Source: Cohnella herbarum
GTDB taxonomy: Bacteria > Bacillota > Bacilli > Paenibacillales > Paenibacillaceae
Reading direction: 5' to 3'
DNA: 64,000 nucleotides
Assembly (NCBI RefSeq): GCF_012849095.1
Contig: NZ_CP051680.1
Location: 7,064,001-7,128,000, forward strand
Part shown: one piece after another, positions 55,528-62,862 of the stretch
Layout of the letters: each line of letters starts with the position of its first letter
Numbering within the stretch: the first letter of the stretch is position 1
Made by a program: the position numbers and the translations under genes
Notes under the pieces: generated by a model
The model's database searches: none
Told to the model about the DNA's origin: nothing
The model's input: the letters and a program-made list of their open reading frames with translations, nothing else

Positions 55528-56247
55528 ATGAGAAAAGCATTGATCGTCTGGGGCGGTTGGAATGGCCATCAACCTCAGGAAGTCGCGGAGATCTTCCGCG
55601 GACAGCTCGTTAAGGAAGGCTTCGAAGTCGAGGTGTCCGATACGCTGGAAGCTTTCGCCGACGGGGAGAAGCTGAAGGGACTCGATTTGATCGTGCCGGT
55701 GTGGACGATGGGACGGATCGAGCAGGATTGGGTGAACAACGTCTCCGCGGCCGTGCAGAGCGGCGTAGGCTTAGCGGGCTGTCACGGCGGGATGTGCGAC
55801 GCATTTCGCGAGAACACGGACTGGCAATTCATGACCGGCGGGCAATGGATCTCGCATCCGGGTAACGACGGAACGGAATATACGGTAGAGATCAAGAGCG
55901 GTTCAAGCCCGTTAGTCGAAGGAATAGAAGATTTCAAGGTGTCGACGGAACAGTATTATTTGCATGTCGATCCGGCAAATGAAGTACTGGCTACGACTCG
56001 TTTTCCCGTGGCGCCCGGTCCTCACTCGACGAATAAAGCGGTGGATATGCCTGTCGTTTGGACGAAACGCTGGGGTCACGGACGCGTTTACTACAATTCG
56101 CTCGGTCATCAGGCGAATATCATGGAAATCCCCGTCGTTCAGGAATTAATGCGGCGAGGCTTTAATTGGTGCGCGGAAGGCAAAGCCGTTGCTCCCGCAG
56201 TCCAAGCTCAAGAAGCATATACAGGCATGGCCGATAACCAACTCTAA
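55528..56247 (+). CDS. ThuA-like domain protein
   Basis: A 239-residue member of the ThuA family with GLAGCHGGMCDAFRE near residue 82 and the C-terminal VVWTKRWGHGRVYYNSLGH. ThuA-like proteins often sit next to Gfo/Idh/MocA oxidoreductases in sugar operons, as here. The ATG at 55528 has GGAG upstream; an overlap with the LacI stop would need the TTG at 55504. Activity unproven. Confidence 0.88.
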   Translation: MRKALIVWGGWNGHQPQEVAEIFRGQLVKEGFEVEVSDTLEAFADGEKLKGLDLIVPVWTMGRIEQDWVNNVSAAVQSGVGLAGCHGGMCDAFRENTDWQFMTGGQWISHPGNDGTEYTVEIKSGSSPLVEGIEDFKVSTEQYYLHVDPANEVLATTRFPVAPGPHSTNKAVDMPVVWTKRWGHGRVYYNSLGHQANIMEIPVVQELMRRGFNWCAEGKAVAPAVQAQEAYTGMADNQL

Positions 56248-56267
56248 CTCGGGGAAGAGGGGCATCT

Positions 56268-57368
56268 ATGGATAAAATTAAAGTCGGCATTATCGGTACG
56301 GGAAATATTAGCGGCATTTATTTTCAAAACGGAAAAAGATTCGAGTCGATGGAAGTCGTCGCTTGCGCGGATTTGGACGTGGAGCGCGCGATTGCCAAGG
56401 CGGCGGAACATGGGATCCGCGGCTGTTCGGTAGAGGAACTGCTTGCCGACCCCGGGATCCGGATGATCATTAACCTGACGATTCCGTTAGCGCACGCATC
56501 GGTTTGCTTGCAGGCGCTCGAAGCCGGCAAACACGTCTACGTGGAGAAGCCTCTGGCCGTAACCAGGGAAGAAGGTTTGCAGGTGCTGGAGCTGGCGCGA
56601 CGCAAAGGGCTTCTCGTCGGAAGCGCGCCCGATACGTTCCTCGGCGGCGGTATTCAAACGTCAGTTAAGCTCGTGGAGGACGGATGGATCGGAACTCCGA
56701 TCGGAGCGACGGCGTTCATGGTATGCGGCGGTCACGAGAACTGGCATCCTGCGCCCGAGTTTTATTACCATAAGGGCGGCGGACCTATGTTCGATATGGG
56801 GCCATATTACTTAACTGCGTTGATCGCATTGCTCGGTCCCATCTCCCGCGTGACGGGATCGACGCGCATCTCTTATCCGGAGCGAACGATTACGAGCCAA
56901 CCGAAATTCGGTCAGAAGATCAAAGTGGAGACGCCGACTCACGTCGCCGGAATCATGGATTTCGCCTCGGGTCCGATCGCTACGATCCTAACAAGCTTCG
57001 ACGTGAAGGGAAATTCGATGCTCCCGCGCATCGAAGTCTACGGCAGCGAAGGGACGCTAATCGTTCCCGATCCGAACGGCTTCGGCGGTCCGATTAGCGT
57101 ATGGCGCGCCGGTTCCAAGGAATGGTCTACTATTCCGCTAACGCACGGCAAAGCCGAGAACGCGCGAGGCGTAGGCGCCGCCGATATGGCAAGGGCGATT
57201 CAAACCGGGCGCAAACATCGGGCGAACGGAGAGATGGCTTACCATGTGTTGGAAGCTATGCACGGTTTCCACGACGCGGCCGAGCAAGGCGTTCATTACG
57301 TGATGAAGAGCACTTGCGAGAAGCCCGCTTCGCTGCCTCTAGGTTTGACGGATTATAGCTTGGATTGA
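56268..57368 (+). CDS. Gfo/Idh/MocA family oxidoreductase
   Basis: A 366-residue NAD(P)-dependent sugar oxidoreductase. The Rossmann motif is GIIGTGNISGIYF (residues 7-19), and HVYVEKPLAVTREE carries the conserved Lys. C-terminal half is the dimerisation/substrate domain (GGGPMFDMGPYYLTAL). Twenty bases after ThuA, same operon. The pair probably oxidises or epimerises a sugar, with uncertain substrate. A weak terminator follows. Confidence 0.93.
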   Translation: MDKIKVGIIGTGNISGIYFQNGKRFESMEVVACADLDVERAIAKAAEHGIRGCSVEELLADPGIRMIINLTIPLAHASVCLQALEAGKHVYVEKPLAVTREEGLQVLELARRKGLLVGSAPDTFLGGGIQTSVKLVEDGWIGTPIGATAFMVCGGHENWHPAPEFYYHKGGGPMFDMGPYYLTALIALLGPISRVTGSTRISYPERTITSQPKFGQKIKVETPTHVAGIMDFASGPIATILTSFDVKGNSMLPRIEVYGSEGTLIVPDPNGFGGPISVWRAGSKEWSTIPLTHGKAENARGVGAADMARAIQTGRKHRANGEMAYHVLEAMHGFHDAAEQGVHYVMKSTCEKPASLPLGLTDYSLD

Positions 57369-57413
57369 GAGATAGGCATTATCATTATTATTCATAGATC
57401 GAGTTTCGCAACG

Positions 57414-57451
57414 GAAGGGGCTGTCCGATAAGGGGCGGCTCTTTCTTTTGA
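57414..57451 (+). terminator. weak terminator after the oxidoreductase gene
   Basis: GGGGCTGTCC can pair with GGGGCGGCTC through two G-U pairs, loop GATAA, followed by TTTCTTTT. Confidence 0.5.
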
Positions 57452-57577
57452 ATGATTCGGTTTTTGAATCGTAAGCCGTTTACGCTTGAGCGTTTTTCGA
57501 TATTGTATTGATTATGCTCGTCATTTCATTCACACTGTTCTAGGTTACATTCATAGGGATGAGGTAGACGGCGCACC

Positions 57578-58489
57578 ATGGACAAAGACAAAAAGTGGAT
57601 TTATTATCTCGGATTAATAGCGGTTTCGATCATTTGGGGAGCGAATTTTGGAGTATCGCGTTCGGCGATGGAAACTTTCGACCCGATTTTGTTTTCTTTT
57701 TTGCGTTTCGGGCCGGCGGTTCCTTTTTTCTTCCTGATCTTGCTTATTAAAGAAGGCAGCGTCGGGTTGCCGTGGAAAGCCGTTCTGCAATTGGCTTTGA
57801 TCGGATTGATCGGCGTGACGGGGTTGGAGATCGCGGTTATGTACTCGATTAAATATACGACGCTCGCCAACGCTTCCTTGTTAAACGTTGCGCCATGGCC
57901 GATATTCGCGGCTTTGTTCGCTCCCTTATTCGTGAAGGAGAAGTTTACTCGGCGTCTTGGAGTAGGAGGGGCGGCGGCGATCGTCGGCGTTTCGTTCATC
58001 ATTCTCGGCGGGGCGGAAGGCTTGAATCTTTCTTCCGACCATATGACGGGAAATTTGTTGGCGTTCGGAATCAGTATCGTTGGAGCTTTGTTTAATCTCG
58101 CTTGCATGCCGCTCATGAAGCGTTATTCTTCGCTGCGCGTCAGTGCCTGGTTTATTATGTTCGGAAGTTTGTTCATGCTGCCTTTTACGGCGGGAAGCTG
58201 GGGAAAAGTCGACTGGAGCGAATTGCAGACCGGGCATTATACGGCCATCGTCTATAACGTGCTAATCTGCACCGTGTTCGCGTTCGTCGTATGGAATGCG
58301 AGCATGTTCAAGATCGGCGCGGCTCGCGCGAATTTCTTCCGTTACGTAGTGCCGGCGGCAGCCGTCGTAGCCGGGCTTATTTTCTTCGACGAAGGCATCA
58401 CCGCATGGCAGATCATCGGAGCGCTATTCATGGCGGCTGGTTTGGTATGGATTAGTACGGAGAAAAAGCAACCCGTTCAAGCGGGGTAG
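57578..58489 (+). CDS. DMT family (EamA) transporter
   Basis: A 303-residue membrane protein with ten helices in two EamA halves: IIWGANFGVSRSAMETFDP opens the first, and FDEGITAWQIIGALFMAAGL closes the second. Exports or imports small metabolites; substrate unknown. Convergent with the M23/M56 gene, with a long hairpin between them. Confidence 0.92.
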   Translation: MDKDKKWIYYLGLIAVSIIWGANFGVSRSAMETFDPILFSFLRFGPAVPFFFLILLIKEGSVGLPWKAVLQLALIGLIGVTGLEIAVMYSIKYTTLANASLLNVAPWPIFAALFAPLFVKEKFTRRLGVGGAAAIVGVSFIILGGAEGLNLSSDHMTGNLLAFGISIVGALFNLACMPLMKRYSSLRVSAWFIMFGSLFMLPFTAGSWGKVDWSELQTGHYTAIVYNVLICTVFAFVVWNASMFKIGAARANFFRYVVPAAAVVAGLIFFDEGITAWQIIGALFMAAGLVWISTEKKQPVQAG

Positions 58490-58525
58490 AATGGTGCGTG
58501 TGGCGGTGCTAATACCATTTTTTTT

Positions 58526-58582
58526 GTTATAAACCAAAGGAGCTATCCCCGACTTAATGGGATAGCTCCTTTGGTTTATAAC
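58526..58582. terminator. perfect 24-bp stem-loop between convergent genes
   Basis: Arms 58526-58549 and 58559-58582 are exact reverse complements, loop CGACTTAAT. It stands between the DMT and M23/M56 genes. The T run (58518-58525) precedes it on the plus strand and so gives no U tail to either transcript. Confidence 0.75.
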
Positions 58583-58591
58583 CGGACAATA

Positions 58592-60157
58592 TTATTTCTC
58601 GTTAACGCGGATCGTTGTCACGGGATTAGGATCGACGTACTCGCCGTTCTTGAGGACGGAGAAATGAAGATGAGGTCCGGTGGAATTCCCGGTGCTTCCC
58701 ATCAGTCCGATCAAGTCGCCTTCCTTGACCTCGTCGCCTTCTTTGACCGAAAGTTTGTCCAAGTGCCGATACTCCGTGCTCCAAACTTTGTTATGCTCGA
58801 TCGTTACGGTGAGCCCTTTAGCGCTCACGGATTCGGCTAGGACGACTTTTCCCCCGGCCGCCGCGACGATGTCGGTTCCTTTTTTGCCGGCGATATCGAT
58901 GCCGTCGTGAAGGGATTTCTTCGCGCTCACCGGATGGATACGATAACCGAAGGGCGAGGAAATCTTGCTGCCTTTAGGCAGTTGGAGCGAGAACTCGATG
59001 GCGCTCTCGTCGCTAGTCTTAGCGGCGGGGATAATCTCCGCTAAAGGCTGTGCCGCTTCTTCGATTTGCTCCGATGGAGCGGGCTTGCTATCGGCGAATG
59101 CAGACGGCAGCGTTAGGACAGCCGCCGCGAGAAGCAGAGATAATCCGATCAATGAGATCTTTTTCTTGGAAGGCTGGTAATCGCGGATCATGACAATCCT
59201 CCTCTTGATCTGTTTTTTGTTGCCGAAAAATCCGACGCCGGCGGTAACGGTTTTTTGCGACGCGCCGATTTCCAGTAATTTGACGATGCTTGCGGCGTAA
59301 GGTTCTTTAAGTTCGGAGGAGCTAAGGACGGTCGCATCGCAGGCGTTTTCCTGGTCGATCCGCATGCGTTGCAGACCGAACCAGACGGCCGGATTAAACC
59401 AATGGACGGAAGCTAGCAAATAGGCTAGCAGATTTATCGGGATATCCCTGCGTTGGCAATGAGCCAGCTCATGGCGAATGACGCATTCCCACTCGGCCTC
59501 GGTCAGATGCCCGAGTACTTCGCGAGGAATCAGCACGACGGGTGATCTTATGCCGAACAATGCCGGAGCGGAGACAAGCCGGGTGAGCCGAAGGCCTACT
59601 CTGGAATGAATTCCGCTGCTAGCTCGAATTTTCGTGAACAGTTCGTCCAATTCGCGAGGGATGGGGATGCGTGCTTCCTTACGAAAGGCTAGAGACGTTC
59701 TCAGATGTCCGACGGATAGCAATAGCCATATTAGCGCGACCCCGGATAGCCATACGATCGCGGATATCCGAATAACGTCGTCGGACAATTGCCAAGCGGC
59801 AGCCGAAGGCTCGGTAACGGTGCCTCCGTCGGTACTGCCCGTAGCTGAGTTACTAGGAATATCGGTCACTCCCGCCGGTACGGCAACGGGATCAGAGTTA
59901 CGGATTCCGTTGCCGTCGTCATGGACGGAAGCCTCGATCGAGTCGGGAAGGGATATCCAGCGAAGCTGGCTCTCCAAGTTGCCGGGAAGCAACGGGAGCA
60001 ATAATTTTACGAGAAGCAACATCCATAGGGCATAATGCCAACCCGGGGAAAGTTTTTTACGAAACAACCAAGAGAGCAGCAGAATTGCGATTACCACTGC
60101 CGCGGCTTCCATGGAATTGATTAACGTGCGCTCGAATAAACGGATCATAATCTCCAT
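58592..60157 (-). CDS. M23/M56 family metallopeptidase (BlaR1-like sensor protease fused to an M23 peptidase)
   Basis: A 521-residue membrane protease. Helices near 17-33, 43-57 and 130-148 anchor an M56 domain with HELAH at 229-233 and VHWFNPAVW, followed by the MRIDQENACD block. A further helix (about 333-351) leads to an outer M23 peptidase: H417 and D421 in LHDGIDIAG and H496-L-H498 in TGPHLHFS. In BlaR1 the outer domain binds penicillins; here it is replaced by a wall-hydrolase domain. It follows the BlaI gene by three bases, so it probably senses wall damage and cleaves the repressor. Confidence 0.92.
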   Translation of the reverse strand: MEIMIRLFERTLINSMEAAAVVIAILLLSWLFRKKLSPGWHYALWMLLLVKLLLPLLPGNLESQLRWISLPDSIEASVHDDGNGIRNSDPVAVPAGVTDIPSNSATGSTDGGTVTEPSAAAWQLSDDVIRISAIVWLSGVALIWLLLSVGHLRTSLAFRKEARIPIPRELDELFTKIRASSGIHSRVGLRLTRLVSAPALFGIRSPVVLIPREVLGHLTEAEWECVIRHELAHCQRRDIPINLLAYLLASVHWFNPAVWFGLQRMRIDQENACDATVLSSSELKEPYAASIVKLLEIGASQKTVTAGVGFFGNKKQIKRRIVMIRDYQPSKKKISLIGLSLLLAAAVLTLPSAFADSKPAPSEQIEEAAQPLAEIIPAAKTSDESAIEFSLQLPKGSKISSPFGYRIHPVSAKKSLHDGIDIAGKKGTDIVAAAGGKVVLAESVSAKGLTVTIEHNKVWSTEYRHLDKLSVKEGDEVKEGDLIGLMGSTGNSTGPHLHFSVLKNGEYVDPNPVTTIRVNEK

Positions 60158-60160
60158 CGA

Positions 60161-60535
60161 TTATTTCTCCTTCTCCTGGAGCAGCGCCTTCAACTCCTTA
60201 ATGTCCTCGGAAGAGAGCTTGCCGGATTCCAGAAAATGCACCATCATCGGCTTAAGCGAACCCCCATAAATTCGGTCGAGGAACGAACGGCTGGCTTCCT
60301 GCACGCATTCGTCTTCGTTTACCAGCGGGAAATAAGCGTATTCCCGACCATCCTTATGAAATCCAAGCACTTCCTTCTGCACGAGTCTGCCGATGAGCGT
60401 CTTCACCGTCTTCGGCTTCCACGACTTGCTGTCGCTGAGGCGGTCGATAATATCGGCGGCCGTTAAGGGCGACGCCTGCCAAACGATTCGCATGATATCC
60501 CATTCCGCGTCCGAAATGTTGGGGGATTCAGGCAT
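60161..60535 (-). CDS. BlaI/MecI/CopY family repressor
   Basis: A 124-residue winged-helix repressor with ISDAEWDIMRIVWQASPLTAADIID and a helix-turn-helix in KPKTVKTLIGRLVQKEVL. The C-terminal dimerisation part is where M56 proteases cleave family members. The ATG at 60535 has GGAGG seven bases upstream; ATG 60541 is too close to that site. Coupled with the M23/M56 gene. Two TACA/TGTA palindromes upstream are likely operators. Confidence 0.93.
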   Translation of the reverse strand: MPESPNISDAEWDIMRIVWQASPLTAADIIDRLSDSKSWKPKTVKTLIGRLVQKEVLGFHKDGREYAYFPLVNEDECVQEASRSFLDRIYGGSLKPMMVHFLESGKLSSEDIKELKALLQEKEK

Positions 60536-60588
60536 ATTCATTCCTCCTGTTCGATTGCATCCGATGTTCACCGGTGATGCCGGATTAA

Positions 60589-60606
60589 AGATTACACTTG
60601 TAGTCT
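60589..60606 (-). promoter_or_regulatory. BlaI-like operator 1
   Basis: AGATTACACTTGTAGTCT, TACA/TGTA core as in known BlaI/MecI sites, one mismatch in the arms. Centre 26 bases from operator 2. Confidence 0.65.
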
Positions 60607-60614
60607 ACGACTAT

Positions 60615-60632
60615 AGATTACATTTGTAATCT
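60615..60632 (-). promoter_or_regulatory. BlaI-like operator 2
   Basis: AGATTACATTTGTAATCT, a perfect 8-bp inverted repeat with a 2-base centre. It covers the -10 region of the minus-strand promoter. Confidence 0.75.
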
Positions 60633-60643
60633 AATCGTGTCAA
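60615..60643 (-). promoter_or_regulatory. promoter of the BlaI-M23/M56 operon
   Basis: On the minus strand TTGACA at 60643-60638 and a weak -10 TAATCT at 60620-60615 with a 17-base spacer. Operator 2 covers the spacer and -10 box. Confidence 0.55.
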
Positions 60644-60686
60644 GGGAATTGTCGAATAATGCCAGCCAATCCCGTTACTTTAAATA

Positions 60687-60720
60687 CTAGTTTACAACTA
60701 GGAATAGTATGTATTATGAT
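60687..60720 (+). promoter_or_regulatory. promoter with a palindrome before the sulfate-type binding protein
   Basis: CTAGTT-TAC-AACTAG (60687-60701), flanked by ATACTA (60684) and TAGTAT (60705). TTTACA inside it and TATGAT at 60715-60720 are 18 bases apart and may be the promoter, so the palindrome would be an operator over the -35 box. Confidence 0.5.
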
Positions 60721-60763
60721 GATGGAGGACCAACTAAAACTTACCAGTTTGGAGGAAAGGCCA

Positions 60764-61804
60764 ATGAAAAGCTTCAAAACTTTGAAAGCCGCCGTCTTAA
60801 TACTGACTGCGATCGCCTTGATTTTCGGAACGGCAAATTTGGGAGACGATAACAGAGCGGAGGCGGCGTCCAAGAAGAAAAAAGTGACGCTTCTGAACGT
60901 CTCTTATGATCCGACAAGGGAACTATACGAGGAATTCAACAAAATTTTCGCGACCTACTGGAAGAAAAAAACCGGTCAAACGGTGGAAATCAAACAGTCT
61001 CACGGCGGATCCGGTAAACAAGCGCGTTCGGTCGTCGACGGGCTTAAGGCAGACGTCGTTACGTTGGCGCTGTCGCTGGACATCACGGAAGTTCAAAACA
61101 AAGGATTGCTGGATGCGCGTTGGGAAGATAAACTTCCTTACCACAGCTCGCCGTATACTTCTACGATCGTATTCGTCGTACGCAAGGGGAACCCGAAGAA
61201 AATCAAGGATTGGGACGACATCGTCAAATCGGGGGTACAGGTCATCACTCCGAATCCGAAGACGGGCGGAGCGCCGCGTTGGACGTACTTAGCGGCATGG
61301 GCATATGCTCTGAAGCATAACAAGAACAGCGAAACGGCGGCCAAAGATTTCGTTACGAAGCTGTACAAGAACGTACCCGTTCTGGATACCGGGGCAAGGG
61401 GCTCCACGACGACGTTCGCGCAACGCGGCATCGGCGACGTGCTGTTGACATGGGAGAACGAAGCCCATTTGGTTCAGAAGGAATTCGGCTTCGATTACGA
61501 GATCATCACGCCTTCCTTAAGCATACTCGCAGAGCCGTCGGTTGCGGTCGTGACCAAGAACGCCAACAAGAACGGAACGACCGAAGTGGCCAACGAATAC
61601 CTGAGATTCTTGTACACTAAGGAAGGGCAAAGACTCGTAGGGAAACATTATTATCGTCCGAACGATCCTGCCGTTCTTAAGGAATACGAGAAGCAGTTCC
61701 CTAAGCTCGAGTTGGTCACGATTCGCGATTTCGGCGGATGGCCGGCGGCGCAGAAGAAGCATTTCGCGGACAAAGGAATATTCGATCAGATTTATAATCC
61801 GTAA
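60764..61804 (+). CDS. sulfate-type ABC transporter substrate-binding protein
   Basis: A 346-residue exported binding protein of the Sbp/CysP class: signal peptide (about 1-30), then [41 protein letters not shown] and WENEAHL, all family marks. GGAGG precedes the ATG at 60764. No CysT/CysW/CysA genes follow within the window, so its permease must lie elsewhere. Sulfate or thiosulfate are likely ligands, by family. Confidence 0.92.
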   Translation: MKSFKTLKAAVLILTAIALIFGTANLGDDNRAEAASKKKKVTLLNVSYDPTRELYEEFNKIFATYWKKKTGQTVEIKQSHGGSGKQARSVVDGLKADVVTLALSLDITEVQNKGLLDARWEDKLPYHSSPYTSTIVFVVRKGNPKKIKDWDDIVKSGVQVITPNPKTGGAPRWTYLAAWAYALKHNKNSETAAKDFVTKLYKNVPVLDTGARGSTTTFAQRGIGDVLLTWENEAHLVQKEFGFDYEIITPSLSILAEPSVAVVTKNANKNGTTEVANEYLRFLYTKEGQRLVGKHYYRPNDPAVLKEYEKQFPKLELVTIRDFGGWPAAQKKHFADKGIFDQIYNP

Positions 61805-61822
61805 CCAACGACGTAACCAACG

Positions 61823-62713
61823 TCAGTTCAATCTATAGGGATCTTTAGAGCGCTTCGGTGGAGTCCGAAGCGCTTTTCTGTATTCGGTCGGGGATTGGCC
61901 CCGCCACTTCCTGAATTTCTTCGAGAAGTAGAGGGCATCGCCGAAGCCGACGGAGGAAGCGACCTGTTCGATGGTCATCGAAGATGCGAGCAAGGATTCG
62001 GCTCGTTGCATGCGAATGTTCAACAAGTATTGCGAAGGCGACAACCCGGTCGATTGCTTGAACAGCTTGCAAAGGTGAGTTCTATGGTAGCCTAGCATCC
62101 CGGACAGATGCTCGATCGATATCGGCTGGGTATATTGCAAGGTCAGATATTGGATCGCTTGCTTAATGACCAGGTCGATCGCCGCAGTGGATTCGGGATG
62201 GTTCTTCTCGAGCTTCTTGCGGGCGACTCCGAACTGTTGCAGCAAGAGACGAATCCATCCGCCGGCCTCGAGGTTGGCTAGTTCGGGAAGGGCAGCGGAA
62301 TCGTAACAACCGATAAGCTTGTCATAATAGCTACGGATGTTCGGGTTAAGACTACCCGGGATAACCGGGTGATGGGGCGTAGCCCCCACTTGCGACATGA
62401 CGTCGTCGGCTCCGCGGCCGATGAAGCCGACCCATACATAACTCCACGGCTCGCGTTCATCGGCTTGGTAGGAGAATAGCTCCCCAGGGAAAATAACGAA
62501 AGTATCTCCCGCAACGCACGGATAGCTTGTATCCCGAATGATGAACTCCCCGCGACCGGACAGAACCGTGTGAACCAGGTAATAGTCGTGTATGGCCGGT
62601 CCGATTTTATGCAAGCCCATCGGCTGGGCTTCTCCGCTGAAGAGGACGGAAAGCTCACCCTCCGCGGGAGAGGGATTCATGCTGACCGAATAGGAATGGT
62701 GTTCGGAAGACAT
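61823..62713 (-). CDS. AraC family transcriptional regulator
   Basis: A 296-residue regulator with an AraC-type cupin (IHDYYLVHTVLSGRGEF, then DTFVIFPGELFSYQ) and a C-terminal DNA-binding domain (IEHLSGMLGYHRTHLCKLF and IEQVASSVGFGDALYFSKKF). The ATG at 62713 has AGGTGA six bases upstream. It is divergent from the GH4 gene, 149 bases away, and so probably controls it. A terminator of the opposite gene lies inside its last codons. Confidence 0.92.
   Translation of the reverse strand: MSSEHHSYSVSMNPSPAEGELSVLFSGEAQPMGLHKIGPAIHDYYLVHTVLSGRGEFIIRDTSYPCVAGDTFVIFPGELFSYQADEREPWSYVWVGFIGRGADDVMSQVGATPHHPVIPGSLNPNIRSYYDKLIGCYDSAALPELANLEAGGWIRLLLQQFGVARKKLEKNHPESTAAIDLVIKQAIQYLTLQYTQPISIEHLSGMLGYHRTHLCKLFKQSTGLSPSQYLLNIRMQRAESLLASSMTIEQVASSVGFGDALYFSKKFRKWRGQSPTEYRKALRTPPKRSKDPYRLN
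61849..61877 (+). terminator. plus-strand terminator inside the AraC gene end
   Basis: AGCGCTTCGG (61849-61858) pairs with CCGAAGCGCT (61865-61874), loop TGGAGT, then TTTT. It serves the binding protein gene on the plus strand and lies within AraC coding sequence. Confidence 0.8.
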
Positions 62714-62743
62714 AGGCGTCACCTGTCTGAATTGTTTCTTTCT

Positions 62744-62771
62744 ACTTTATCAAATAAACGACAAATGTCCA
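62744..62771 (-). promoter_or_regulatory. candidate promoter of the AraC gene
   Basis: On the minus strand TGGACA (62771-62766) and TAAAGT (62749-62744), 16 bases apart, 31 bases before the start codon. Confidence 0.45.
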
Positions 62772-62799
62772 TATAGATGCGCGAACCTTCCATACTCTT

Positions 62800-62828
62800 T
62801 TGATGACGCTTGCATTACATTTAGAATA
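62800..62828 (+). promoter_or_regulatory. candidate promoter of the GH4 gene
   Basis: TTGATG at 62800-62805 and TAGAAT at 62823-62828 with a 17-base spacer, 34 bases before the TTG start. Confidence 0.55.
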
Positions 62829-62862
62829 GCAGTTCACATTATTCATTCGGAGGTTTTGATCT

